The notes under the pieces are model-generated. The model saw nothing but the letters and a program-made list of their open reading frames with translations. It searched no databases and was not told the origin of the DNA. From the NCBI GenBank assembly GCA_963210315.1, contig OY723293.1, forward strand, positions 1,054,001-1,118,000: a stretch of 64,000 nt of DNA, in the 5' to 3' direction. Position 1 is the stretch's first letter; each line of letters begins with the position of its first letter. Source of the stretch: Rhynchopus euleeides. Its lineage: Eukaryota > Euglenozoa > Diplonemea > Diplonemida > Diplonemidae. Below, piece after piece: positions 34,710 through 45,379 of this stretch. The position numbers and the translations under genes were made by a program.

Positions 34710-35938
34710 TGATCATCCTTCAGGATTTTGAAGGCACGTCTCACACCGGTTGGTGCTGTGTCGCATTCCAGGGGATAGTCCTTCACTTGGGTACGATTCG
34801 GCGCGACTGAGTCATCAAGCTTCATCCACCTGCCTCTCATGGTGGCGTTGGATTTTCGCACGCTGCGCCGCATTTTCACCCGGCCGAACTCAAAAACCCA
34901 AAGTCTACTGAAGATAGTCTGGCCTCTCCACAACATGTGATGGGAAAATGTTGAGGTCGGGCCATGCCAGCCCTGGCACGAGATCACTGCTCGTACCTGG
35001 GACCACCCGTGTAAAAGTCCCCCCAGGGGGGACTTAAGCACAGGTGGACCTAAACACGGGAGTGGGCTGGTCTGGAGGGTCATCAGGTGGCCGCGAGGCC
35101 ACCTGGTGCCCTCCAGGTGCTGTCAGAGTCGAAAAGTGGGGTGCCAAAAGTCCATCCGGACCGGAATCACCCCCATACGACGGAAGCGGAAGAAGTCTTC
35201 TTGGTCTCCACCGTGCCACCCCCGTGTTTAAGCCCCCCCCTGGCCGAAAGTCGCCTCCAGGGGGGGGACTTAAACACGGGGGGTCCCAGGTACCCCCGAA
35301 AAGTCACATTGTGTCTACAGTGTGGGGCCCGAAAATCGAGTTTTCGGTGTTGCTTTTCCACATTTGGGGTTCCCAACTTCAGGACTGTCGCGCAATTACC
35401 TCAAAAGTGGCCGAGAAACCCAGGAATTTCTTTTTTTGAAGCCAATATTTTTTGTCACAGTAGCTTAGCTGAAAAGTTGGGCGAGTCGTCCACCCTAGAC
35501 GAGTCATATGCACACTAGATGCTTCCATTACGAACAGCTTATAGAATACCCCACCACCCCACCCACACCCTGCCCCACCACAGCTCATCACCGTTGTCGA
35601 GCCCTTCAAGCTCAGCACCGGTGTCGGGCGCACTCAGCGCACAGACGGAGATAAATACACTTACAAGCCTCGTACAAATGAGTCGAACCGCGACCGTGTT
35701 CTTGAGGTATGGGCTGCGGCACATTGTCAACCCCAGCACATCGGGTTTAGCATTATGCCGGGGATTCAAAAGAGCAAGCCAGGGGGAGGGACTTGTGGGA
35801 ATGCGTTGTTTGTGCCAAACCGTGTTCCCCCCCCCCCCCCCCCCTTGGATTTCAGACACAACCTGCATAACGAGTGAAGGTTGATCACTCTTGTGCTCCC
35901 TTCAAATTCGATTTCACTACCCCCCCCCCCCCCTAGGC
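34710..35938. other. Gene-free stretch with poly-C hairpins
   Basis: No assigned gene. 35217-35284 is a hairpin with ~26-bp arms (CCCCGTGTTTAAG, C tract, then its complement), and 35017-35036 is a smaller one (AAGTCCCCCC/GGGGGGACTT). Minus-strand 34720-35080 has a frame of ordinary composition that I could not identify. Confidence 0.4.
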
Positions 35939-36242
35939 ATCACCACGGACTAGTCGCCCGGACGACTAGTCGGGACGACGGGTGAAATGACGACGGGTGA
36001 AACGACGGGTGGCACCCGTCGACTCGACGGGTGGACCTGTCGAGTCGACGGGTGCCACCCGTCGGCACGACGGGTGAACCTGCTGAAACGACGGGTGTTC
36101 CAGCCATTTCCTGTTGATATGGGCCAATTTCCATTGAAAACTAGGGGAGTACCTTGCATGGCATCAGGTTATTTTTCACGCCGAGCTATCTTCCCTGCAC
36201 AGACCCACCCCCCATTACTTTCCATTTACAATTCCTAGTTGG
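35939..36242 (+). repeat. Left long terminal inverted repeat
   Basis: Inverted match of 38602-38908 through to CTAGTTGGTGA. About eight copies of the CGACGGGTG motif in both orientations, plus CTAGTCG palindromes at the tip; plausible transposase-binding array. Confidence 0.88.
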
Positions 36243-36400
36243 TGAAGGGGCTGCCCACCGGTGGACCACCAGGAGGGGGGTGAGCCATCCAGGTGGGCAG
36301 GGGGCCTGGTAAAACAACTCCCTCCCACGACGTCACTCCGCTCTCGAGGACAAACAAAATCACCTACGTACCTGAACTGCCAAACACCCCCCCCCCTCAC

Positions 36401-37480
36401 TTACGGGTGCGCGGATCTCATGTGCTCGTCGCGCTTTACAGTGGTTTTAAAGAGCTCGAAACAAACACAGCAACGCTTTTGTGTCAGCACGCGCGAATGG
36501 TGACTGAGGTAGTGCTGGCTCAGTCCCTTCGATTTTGCCCGTTTGCCGCACTCCTGGCATGTGACAGTGCAGGTCTGACACGGCGCGTTGTTTTGTGGCC
36601 GATGTGCAGCATCATAATGCGCAAACAGTGCTTCTCTCGTGTGGACAACTTTGGAGCACACAATGCAGATATGCTGCTGCACAGGCACTGTACCGGATGG
36701 TGTTGGTTCTGGCACTTCTGGCACATCCTCGCTGTTGCCCCAGGATTTGGACTTGCAGATGCATGCGAGCAGCGTTGCCTTTGGAGTGGTGTTTTCCGGG
36801 TCGCCCAGAAATTGTTGGCCCCATCGCCCCCTTTTTGTGACGTGAGATCCAAGGCTGAGGGACTCGAGTCTCCGCTGCAGTGCTGCCGTTGCTCCCTTCC
36901 AACAAGCGTTCCTCGCAGTGACACAGCAGCAAAGCTTTATCGCGCCGAACTTCAGGAGGGTCGGGGTGCTCGGTTGGTCCAGCAGGCCGCACCCCTTGCC
37001 TTTGGTCCTCTGCATTTCGAAGAGCAGCAGGTCCCGTTCGGCGGTCTGCTGCGATGTCACCCTCAGGGCATGGCGTTTGGGGACGCCATTCCCCCTCTCC
37101 AGTTCCTCGTCACTCAGGGCGAGGGGGTGTGCATCTTCTGGATCAAACCAGTGGCTCATCGAATGGATATATGTAACACCACGCCCCTCGGATGTTCTCC
37201 CAGGTGACACCCACTCCAGGACAAACACAAGGATGTGCATTGCGATGAGCGAGAAGATGAACTCTTTCGCGCACTTTCCCTCCTGGTGGTACTTGATGGG
37301 GATGTCGTTGTAGCGGAAATGCACAAGCATTTCCATTGCAATACAGAGTAGATGCTGCACCCCCTTCGTCTTGGTAATGGTGAGTAAGCGACTCAGAACA
37401 TCTCTGGCCTGGTTTCCCGTCATGTTGGAACACGTTGAGCTGCCAAGGACAGCCTTCTGCACGGCAGGTCCATCAGGCAA
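36401..37480 (-). CDS. Transposon ORF with three C-terminal C2H2 zinc fingers
   Basis: 359 residues, 3' part of the transposon gene. Three C2H2-type fingers occupy roughly residues 275-359: CIVCSKVVHTREALFAHYDAAH, with CQECGKRAKSKGLSQHYLSHH and CCVCFELF..HMRSAH after it, each with C-x2-C and H-x3/4-H spacing. The N-terminal ~270 residues are not recognised. Zinc fingers at the end of a TIR-borne protein suggest DNA binding by a transposase or accessory factor. The frame is open upstream of the first Met to an eight-base G tract (minus-strand C tract) at 37532-37539, where one extra base would join it to the next upstream frame. The start at 37480 is only the first Met of the frame. Confidence 0.5.
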   Translation of the reverse strand: MPDGPAVQKAVLGSSTCSNMTGNQARDVLSRLLTITKTKGVQHLLCIAMEMLVHFRYNDIPIKYHQEGKCAKEFIFSLIAMHILVFVLEWVSPGRTSEGRGVTYIHSMSHWFDPEDAHPLALSDEELERGNGVPKRHALRVTSQQTAERDLLLFEMQRTKGKGCGLLDQPSTPTLLKFGAIKLCCCVTARNACWKGATAALQRRLESLSLGSHVTKRGRWGQQFLGDPENTTPKATLLACICKSKSWGNSEDVPEVPEPTPSGTVPVQQHICIVCSKVVHTREALFAHYDAAHRPQNNAPCQTCTVTCQECGKRAKSKGLSQHYLSHHSRVLTQKRCCVCFELFKTTVKRDEHMRSAHP

Positions 37481-37509
37481 GATCTCTGCGAGTATTGCGA
37501 TGAACCCGT

Positions 37510-38332
37510 TTATGTCGTGCAGGGGGGGGTGACCCCTGCGTACAGGCTCTCAAACCCAGCTTCATGAAGTTCCTGGATGCTAGCCCTGTGGCAGGCGTGG
37601 AGCTGTTTCAACCAGTCATTTCGTGGTGTGGTACAAAACGCGCTCCTGTGCGAAGATGACCCCATCTTACTAAATGCCGACCACAGCTCAAGATGGTCCC
37701 CTGCTACCCTAAGCAGGCGAGCCGAAACATCACGTTCGCCTTTTCGAAAACCCCTCTCTGCACTCTTGCGATTTGCTTCAGGAAGTTGAACGTGAACCAC
37801 GTTCTGTACTCATCCTTCTGCTTATCGGCAACTGTCACCAACCGTGTTGCGAAGGCACCGTCGAAAATGCCTACGGCCAGCCTGCTCTGCTGGGTCTTCT
37901 GTGCCTGTTTCTTCTCCGCCTCGTACAGCTTCACCATAGCTGCAGTGCCGCGGGGCAGGCGTCGGCCATCTCCTTGAGCCCTGTCGGGTGGTCCTTCCCG
38001 TTGCTCTTCCGGAGGCCCAACCCGACAAACTCGATGTCTGACCCGCTATTGACACGGGCAGCGTACATCGTGCGACCATCCTTCGCGGTCGACTTGCTGA
38101 TCACCCCACCCCCCACCTTCTCATACTTTTTGTACAGGGCAAGACTGATGATGGGATCAGTCGACTTGATGGTAGTATCCGTCAGCTTGCCGAGAAGCTG
38201 CTTCAGGGCCATGTGGCTCAACCCATCAGCATCACGCTCGACAACATACGTGTTGATCCAAGCACGTACAAACACCGTCATGTCCACAGCGCTGGCGAGG
38301 GCCTGCGCTGCAGTACGCTTTGCCGCTGGCAT
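37510..38332 (-). pseudogene. 5' part of the transposon gene, broken into three frames
   Basis: Three overlapping minus-strand frames of ordinary composition: 38332-37931 (starts MPAAKRTAAQALASAVDMTV), 37937-37704 (MVKLYEAEKKQAQKTQQSRL) and 37800-37510 (contains AFSKMGSSSHRSAF and NDWLKQLHACHRASIQELHE). They line up end to end with frame changes near 37935, between about 37790 and 37705, and in the homopolymer at 37532-37539. Frameshifts, unrecognised introns or assembly indels could explain them. No known domain was identified. Confidence 0.5.
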
Positions 38333-38601
38333 TGATTGGTGTGGCTCGTCTGGGTGGCCTGGGTGGTGATGATGGTATCTTGGGGTATCTTGGCCTGGGT
38401 GATGATGAGGGTACGGTATCTTGGAGACTGCCTTGTGGGTTGTGCAAGGGTTGGGGGCTGGGGCGAAAATTTGCCTGGCAGAAAAGTGATCAGCTTCATG
38501 AAGTAGGTTGCTCCGTCAAACTGACACAGTTTGTCAGAGTCAAGATCCCTCGAACAATGAAAATCCACGAGAACAGCCGTCGCACATGCACTTGAGGCCC
38601 A

Positions 38602-38908
38602 TCACCAACTAGGAATTGTAAATGGAAAGTAATGGGGGGTGGGTCTGTGCAGGGAAGATAGCTCGGCGTGAAAAATAACCTGATGCCATGCAAGGTACTC
38701 CCCTAGTTTTCAATGGAAATTGGCCCATATCAACAGGAAATGGCTGGAACACCCGTCGTTTCAGCAGGTTCACCCGTCGTGCCGACGGGTGGCACCCGTC
38801 GACTCGACGGGTCCACCCGTCGAGTCGACGGGTGCCGCCTGTCGAGTTTTCACCCGTCGTCCCGACTAGTCGACCCCACCCGTCACTGCCCGACTAGTCC
38901 GTGGTGAT
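38602..38908 (-). repeat. Right long terminal inverted repeat
   Basis: Inverted copy of 35939-36242, same motif organisation with small differences in number of CGACGGGTG motifs. Confidence 0.88.
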
Positions 38909-40000
38909 AGTGCCCCAAACATATGTTTTGGGCCAGAATATTCCAGAATATTTTTTTATGTTTGCAACTTTCAAAAAATATTTTCAAAAATATTTTTGCC
39001 AAAAAATATTCCAAAATATTTTTTCTATGCTCAGCAAAAAATGGATTTTTTGCTGAAAAAAATTTCCGGCCAATTTTATGGCCGGAAGTGGGCCCACCCA
39101 CGACGGGAGGAAAAAAGAGTGAACGGGCAGCATGCCGTTCCTCTTTTTCCCCCCGTGAGGGTGGGCCCCCCCCTGCCAGGCAAGGTGAAAAAATGAAGAA
39201 ACGGGCAGCATGCCGTTCTACATTTTTCCTTGCAAGGCAGGGAGGGCGCCCCCCATGCCAGACAGCAGCCACCCCTGGAGGGGCAACAACTGACGGGCAT
39301 GGGGGAACGAGGTGGGTCTGGACCCGACACCGCCACCACACGCGCAGTGCACCTTTCGGATACACTGTCGTGAGTGGGGTGTGGGCAGTTCCCCTATCCT
39401 GTGAGCTCCTTTCGGACGAAGAGGTGCAGCGGTTATCTGCAACCTTCGTCCTGGACTTGCCTCGGGGGGAACGCCACGGTTTACCGCGGGTCCCGACGAG
39501 GGCACTCAGGCAGGATCTTCACGCCACCCCGCACCGAGGTCCCTTCTCACGCGGCGTGTCTCCCAGGTTCATGGCGGCGTCATCAGGTCAGGCTTTGTAG
39601 TCTCTACACCATCAGTAGTAAGGGAAATCCTAAAACCATACATGAAATCCACCTTTTGGGCCGCTGGTGTACGAGGCTTGTTCCTCCAATTGAATCATGT
39701 TTGCTGTGTCAGGCAATATCAATACAGCCGCTGAAAGAAGTCGAGGTGTTGTGGATCTGCTGCTCACAGGAAGGATTCAGGGTGGATCACAAGACTGACC
39801 ACCCTCTTTCCTTTGTCAAGTACCCTGTAAAACATCAGAACACCAAGTATCTTTCAACACTACATGTTCAAGAGTGGAATCAGTGGAATCGGAAGGGGTC
39901 ACCTACCACACGGACACAGTTCCCGCGACTAATAAATGCCGAGAGTTCCGGTGTCCGACCACCTGGTATTACTTGGCTCCATCCACCCAGTCATTACGAG
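38909..40000. other. AT-rich tract, hairpins and unassigned sequence up to the gap
   Basis: 38930-39060 is AT-rich with repeated AATATTTT palindromes. 39064-39240 has three consecutive hairpins (separate entry). 39400-40000 has frames of moderate composition in shifting phases (for example FVVSTPSVVREILKPYMKST near 39590) that could be a decayed element; not assigned. Confidence 0.35.
39064..39240. repeat. Three consecutive hairpins, two with the same apical sequence
   Basis: 39064-39087 is TTCCGGCC/GGCCGGAA. 39090-39168 is an extended stem starting GGGCCCACCC, and 39173-39240 a second one starting CTGCC. Both longer hairpins end at the tip in ACGGGCAGCATGCCGT, while their stems differ in sequence but stay paired. 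The shared tip with different, still-paired stems suggests structure matters. Confidence 0.65.
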
Positions 40001-40200
40001 NNNNNNNNNNNNNNNNNNNNNNNNNNNNNNNNNNNNNNNNNNNNNNNNNNNNNNNNNNNNNNNNNNNNNNNNNNNNNNNNNNNNNNNNNNNNNNNNNNNN
40101 NNNNNNNNNNNNNNNNNNNNNNNNNNNNNNNNNNNNNNNNNNNNNNNNNNNNNNNNNNNNNNNNNNNNNNNNNNNNNNNNNNNNNNNNNNNNNNNNNNNN
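40001..40200. other. Assembly gap (200 N)
   Basis: Exactly 200 N, the usual scaffolding placeholder, so the true length is unknown. It removes the left part of the direct repeat at 40201-40984. Reading frames across it are meaningless. Confidence 1.
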
Positions 40201-40984
40201 GTCCAAAGAAGGCAGAGAAGCGGAGAAGAAAAAATGGACCTAGCGGGTGGCCCGGTGGGTGGTGATGCCCTCGTCATGCAGGTCTCTTCTGTTTTGAAGG
40301 TGCACACATGGTGGACTCCAGCCACCATGTCTAAGAGGGAGTCTAAGACTGCAGTCTGGAGGGCTGAGACGAGAACACGAACGACTTTCAAGCAGTCTTG
40401 AAGGTCGCCAAGCCTATTGGGGGCAACTAACAGATGAGATTTGTTTGTTGCCTGTCGTCACAGCTAGGTGCCCATCTCCTCGATAACGGAATGTGTGCAG
40501 AGATCTCGTGGACCCTTTGGCCATTCTGTCGTGCACCCACTCCACCCACAACGCACACCTGTCACGAGTGGTCACTCCCCCGTCCTCCTCCACCCTGAAG
40601 GTTGAATCCTCAAGGACCAGTGATCTCCTGCTGGCCGGGCTGCGATACAGCGAAGCCTTCCTACTTACAAGCGAATCCAGACTGTAGGGAACAGATGTTC
40701 ACTACCGTGGCCTCCGGCGGCTGGGGGGCTCCGCCCCCCAGACCCCCCTGCGTAAAAACATTGCACCCAGACCGGTTTTTTGGTCGAGAGTCCAAACTTT
40801 CAAAGCAGCTGCTGCGCCTGCCCCACCAAGCAGCCTCAGTACGGCAGGACGCGCGCAGGCACCGGGCCCTCTCAGATTCTGGGAGGGTTTGCGCGGGTCG
40901 CGCGCGCCGAAGGCGCGCGCGAAAAATTTTCAAAACCAGAAAAACCGGAAAACAGCGCCAGAAAAAAAGTCTATCTTATACCCT
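40201..40984 (+). repeat. Direct repeat flanking the retroelement, left, with hairpin copy 14
   Basis: Begins at the gap and matches 47925-48702 at high identity to ATCTTATACCCTG. Includes the GC-hairpin repeat copy 14 (40689-40750) and a GCGCGC hairpin next to an A tract (40897-40925). The true left end is hidden by the gap. Confidence 0.92.
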
Positions 40985-43117
40985 GCCCGAAAACACCCCA
41001 AAAAAATTTCCGCCGCCCTTCGGGCGGCGGATTGGCTGCCTTCGGCGGCGTCGTCGTTTCACTCTGTACTAAGGACGTCGGTAAAGCCGAGCCCTTTGTA
41101 CAACCGTTTCACTCTGACTTCTGTCTGTCTGTCCTGTGTGCCATCAGTGTGTCCCCGTTACAGTGATTCCGCTCAATCCCATTGAGTGTCTCTCAGTTCT
41201 GCTCGTTCTGACAGTGGAGGTGGTCTCCTGCGACTGCGTCGGTTTCTTGGCTGCCCCGTGTCTGCAGTTCCACTTGTGTCATGGACTCGTTGTGGTTACT
41301 GGTGCTCTGCAACATTTTCGCTGCTGCTCGTTAGTTCCGTCCCGTTTCATTCCCAGCTGCTCAGGGAGAGCTGCCCTGTGTTTGCCGCAAGGGCGCTGCT
41401 GATCGTTGTTCCTCATCGCGTTGTGACTTCCATTCAGACTGGCGGGGCAGTCTTCAGCGTTCAAACTACCTGATAGTTCCCGAAGTTCGCGGATTCCGCC
41501 GCTCATCTTGCACCATATGGGCACCAAGCCGGCAACGATAGCCTGTGGCGTTGAGGCGCCATCGGCTGTCTCCCGGAGCATTTCCAACCTCACATCCGTG
41601 AGGCCGGCTACCACCCAGGTTTGTGGGTTCCATAAAGAACTCAGGCGGGTGCCGCTCTCGTACCCCCGGATGCCTCACCCGCCGCGAACGAGCGAGGCCG
41701 CCACGCATGAGGAGCTTCTCTTCGCCACCTCCCGCTGCTCGTCAGTCAGGGAGCTACACCCCGTTTTTTCGGTTGAAGTTTTTTCTGATCAGAGTTGCAC
41801 CCACCGTTTCTCTCCGTCCAGCCCGAGAATGTCGAACCCTGAAAAATCGACAACACCCCACATCCTGCACCTGAGACGCGGCTTCCTTATCTGAGGGGCC
41901 GCGTCCAAATACACGGACTTTGCTAAACTGGACCCAACTCCCCACACCCTTTTTTTCGCCATTTTTTCAAAAAATCCCCCAAATTTTTCCAAATTTTTCA
42001 AAAAATTCCTAAATTTAGGACACCCTCCGATGTCTCTGCTTAGTCTCGGAGACGAGTAATTTGCCCATCGCCCAACCTGGTATTGACCGATGCCACAGGG
42101 ATATCTACCCGTGATGTCGATTCGTCCAATAAGGCGACGGTGTGATGAGTCCGGCACATGGCATCGTGCGCGAATGTCACATGGACACATCACGGGGAAG
42201 TTGTCCCTCTGCCAGAATGATACACCAACCGCATAGTTGTTCATTGGTCAATGCCATACAACCCCATAAAACTGCTGGTGATCCAAGAGGTGGGGTTTGA
42301 AACAACTTTGCTCAGGTAGTCGCCGTGACGTGATATCATAGGATTAGAGACTGCAGGGTCGAAGGGAGGCACCCAGAACCACGGCTATCAGCCCCCGGAG
42401 GCCTCCGGTGCCACCACCTCCTTCCGGCTCCGGAGGGTGCGTACATTCACCTGCTGTGGCCCAGGCGCCCAGTTGTCGTAACACTGCGTAAAATACATTC
42501 ACCTGCTGTGGCCCAGGCGCCCAGATGTCGTAACACTGCGAAAAAGCACCGCTTTTCAGGGGCACCAGGGTATTTTCCAGCCACCGGTCAAAGCCGCCAA
42601 ACATCGCTACCAGTGCCCGGTGTGCTCCGGAGTAACTCCAGAGGAGCATCCCCGACACTTCTACCAGGGCACGCCCTGGGATTCGGAATGTGCTTACTAT
42701 TGGCTGATGGAATGATCCGGGAATGGTCTCATCCAATGGCTGAAAATCCCGGTTGCGCCCAAACCCAGATCAAAATCAGATGGAACAGCGGGGGAAGCTG
42801 ATGCACTCACAGCCAACCAAGCCACTGGTTTCAGGTGTGGCACCCGAACCAAGGCTCTAATATCATCAGGCGGAACGGTAACCGTTCAGCGTTCAGCGGG
42901 TGCTCAGCTCTGCAGTACCAAGCTCTACCGAAGCTTGATCACCTCTGGGTTGGGGAACGTATACAATATCGGCCAGTGGGATGCGGCTTTGTGAAGGGAC
43001 TGGCCTCATCCAACAAGGCTCTAACTTCAGCGGCTCGCGTGTTCAGGCATTCAGCGGTATCAATCCAGGGATATCCAAACTCAGGAAAATTTGGGGTGAA
43101 CTTGAGCTGAAAATAGA
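40985..43117. other. Non-coding 3' part of the retroelement
   Basis: No supported frame. A perfect hairpin CCGCCGCCCTTCGGGCGGCGG lies at 41011-41031, poly-T/A patches at 41950-42000, and a 52-bp tandem duplication at 42442-42540. Could be element 3' region, nested debris or both. Confidence 0.4.
42442..42540 (+). repeat. 52-bp tandem duplication
   Basis: TACATTCACCTGCTGTGGCC begins at 42442 and again at 42494; the two units differ by few bases (AGTTGTCG versus AGATGTCG). Confidence 0.9.
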
Positions 43118-43215
43118 GGGGTCTTCGCTGGTCGGTATGCCTCGTTATTCTTCGTCAGTTTTCACCTAGTTTCCTTGGGAAATGCATCAAAATGCACTGA
43201 CGATCACCCCGTAGC
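43118..43215 (+). repeat. Dispersed repeat B copy
   Basis: Opposite-strand relative of the segments inside the 438-bp tandem repeat at 58 kb: GTCTTCGCTGGTCG, TTCTTCGTCAG, GGAAATGCATCAAAATGCAC and a CACCCCGTAGC end in the same order. Confidence 0.65.
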
Positions 43216-43420
43216 CCCCTGTATCCAACAGCGGGCGAAAAAGTCGAACCGCTGACTACCGGTTGAAACAGCTCCCACCGGGAGCCGTCCTACACAGCTC
43301 CAGGCCGTACTCCAGGCCAACCACGGGGCTCTCAAGGCCCAGGAGTTAGCCTGCTTGACAGCCGACCCTGCAGAGAGGGCTCGATACCCGGAAGAACTGT
43401 GGTCCATCACATGGTTGACT

Positions 43421-43490
43421 GCAGACAAGGTGACCAACCCTACAGCTGTCGGCCTGTCGGTCGGCCAGTCGGTCGGTCGGCCGACAGCAA
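43421..43490 (+). repeat. Inverted partner of 48960-49062
   Basis: GCAGACAAGGTGACCAAC followed by tandem GTCGGCC/GGTCGGTC motifs; the complement with the same order is at 48960-49062, outside the right direct repeat. The two arms face each other across the retroelement coding region. Confidence 0.55.
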
Positions 43491-43628
43491 AATATAGCTG
43501 GAGTCGTGCAGGATCATTCGTGAAGAAATACGAAAGGTAAACGAGAAAGTTTTTCGTTGATCGCACCCCAATCCCAAAGGGACCTCCCAAAGGGAGGAAA
43601 AGAAAGGAAGAAGGGGGGAATAATCCTC

Positions 43629-45379
43629 TTAACGCATGGTCGCCAGCACCTGGCGGACTCTGGAAGACGTGTTGATATTCCTGACCGCCGTGTTCAGGGC
43701 AGGGGGTACGGCACGTTCGGGGACCGCCCCGCGGGTGTACGCGTCCGCCCTCTGAGCGGTTGTCGACACCCACGTGCAGTGCACCGCCATGTCCGATGCA
43801 CGGGCCAGGGAAAAAAGGAGACACAACAACTCATTTGCAAGGAAATTTGATGAGTGGCCACGGTTCACAGCAGACACGACCGCGGCATTGTCCACCATCA
43901 GGCGCAACCCGGCGTTTCGCGGGCGGTCAGAGACCGCCGCCAACGCTACGCACTGCAGGGCCGCCAAGAGTTCTTTTATAAAAATGTGAATGCCCGTGTC
44001 GCTGAAGACCCCGTAACACACCCGTTCACCCTGTGTATCAAGTCCGGCATCCTCGTAGATAGCCGCCCAAGCGCCCGACGACGCATCCGACCACCCCACC
44101 GTGGTTGCCGCCTCCGGGGCTCGGTGCCAGTCATTCTCCACGAGAGACGCAATTGCGTTCGTTGTTTCGGTGCATGTAGCTGCAGGAACACCGATAGTTG
44201 CGTCCCACAGCACTGCCCCACTGTGGATCCGGCGCCCCAGGCCCCGGAGAAAAGACAGCATCGCCTTCATGAAACACAGGGGAAGGGAGCATGAGTGCAT
44301 GTACCACACCAGAGCCCCACACAGCCGGAAGAATTGGCGGGGGGTGCATGAACCCGCCAGAGCGCAGCGAATATCGTGTGAGTCGCGCACCTTCGCGACC
44401 CACGCCTCCGACATGCGGAAACGCGAGTGCTGCAGGTCGAACTCCAGCCCCAAGGCGGTGAGCCGCTGTGTGGCGCGTTCGATGTCAGGCTTCAATTCTG
44501 CCTTGACATCCTTGCACCGAGAGAGAAAAGAGTCCAGCCTCGCGTTGCATTCCTCCTGGGTCTGCCCCAGGGGGAACGCGTTGTCGATCCAGCTGACCCC
44601 CTCCACCACAGGGAGAAGGGCCAGCATCGAACGCTGTGCAATGCTCGGGGCATGCGCCCATCCCATGGGCATCACACGCATCGCCGCCCGCACGTATGGT
44701 CCCCTCGCTCCCGCCAGGTGCATCCCAAAAAACTCCGAGATGGTAGGGTGAAGGGGGAACTGGTAAAAGCAGCTCCGCAGGTCTGCAGAGGCCACATACC
44801 GGGCATCCAGGAAACGCTGGATCACGTCCCTGATCCCTGGCAGAGGAGTCGACTGCGGTCGGCGCATCCGCACGTTCAGCTTCCGGCAGTCCAGGATGAA
44901 CCGCGACCCGCCGGAGGGCTTGCTCACCACGAAAGCGGGCATGGCAACCAGCGGGGGGATGGCGATGGACACCACCTCGTATTGCAGAAGACTGTCCAGG
45001 TGCCCTAGCATGTGCCTCGAAACGCAGCGACGGGCTGCACTGTCCCGGTGGATTCGTCTCACCGGGTCCGGCTCCAGGAAAGCAGATAGAAAAATAGCGG
45101 GGTCCCGGATCAGGGCAAGCGTCTCACGCAGCTCGCCCGACGGATCCATATTCGCCAGCACCTCCAGCCGAATCCGGCTGATCGATATCGGCGCCAACGG
45201 CTCGTCGGAGCGGGGCTCGGGCGGAGCCAGCCGTCCCTCTCCGGAAAAAAGACCCACATCGCCGTACCCAGAAACCACGTCCGGGCGTCCGTCGAACCTG
45301 CCATCGCCTGTCGGCTCAGGGGCGTATGTCGCCGCGGGCGGCGCCAGGATCTTGGAAAAAGAAGGAGGGAAAGCAGGGT
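43629..45379 (-). CDS. Reverse transcriptase - RNase H of the retroelement
   Basis: The frame is open from 46220, but only the part after the recombinase stop (45380) is protein-like. RT motifs in order: FVVSKPSGGSRFILDCRKLN; VASADLRSCFYQFPL (motif A Asp); MPMGWAHAPSIAQR (motif B); VSWIDNAF (motif C, where YxDD is expected; the second Asp is Asn). RNase H follows with all four acidic positions: GWSDASSGAW, IKELLAAL, LMVDNAAVVSAVNRG and RADAYTRGA. Synthesises and trims element cDNA. The first Met after the recombinase stop is at 45149, giving 506 residues. The frame is -1 relative to the recombinase, so expression may need frameshifting or reinitiation; no clear slippery heptamer was seen there. 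Confidence 0.82.

Larger units (their letters stand above)
35939..38908 (-). mobile_element. DNA transposon with ~300-bp TIRs, 2.97 kb
   Basis: Left TIR 35939-36242 and right TIR 38602-38908 are near-identical inverted repeats, starting ATCACCACGGACTAGTCG. The outer part of each TIR is packed with ACGACGGGTG / CACCCGTCG motifs and the inner part is unique. The internal minus-strand frames (36401-38332) look like one broken gene ending in zinc fingers. No clear target duplication was seen; if the TIR starts at CACCACGG, an AT dinucleotide flanks both ends. The superfamily is not recognised. Confidence 0.82.

Noticed and set aside
32527-34810. Long frames in both strands across the second 41-bp array (up to 311 residues)
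   Set aside because: 41 is not a multiple of 3 and the unit lacks stops, so every phase stays open; the encoded repeats are an artefact.
39374-40243. Frame continuing through the N run
   Set aside because: Translation of unknown bases is meaningless.
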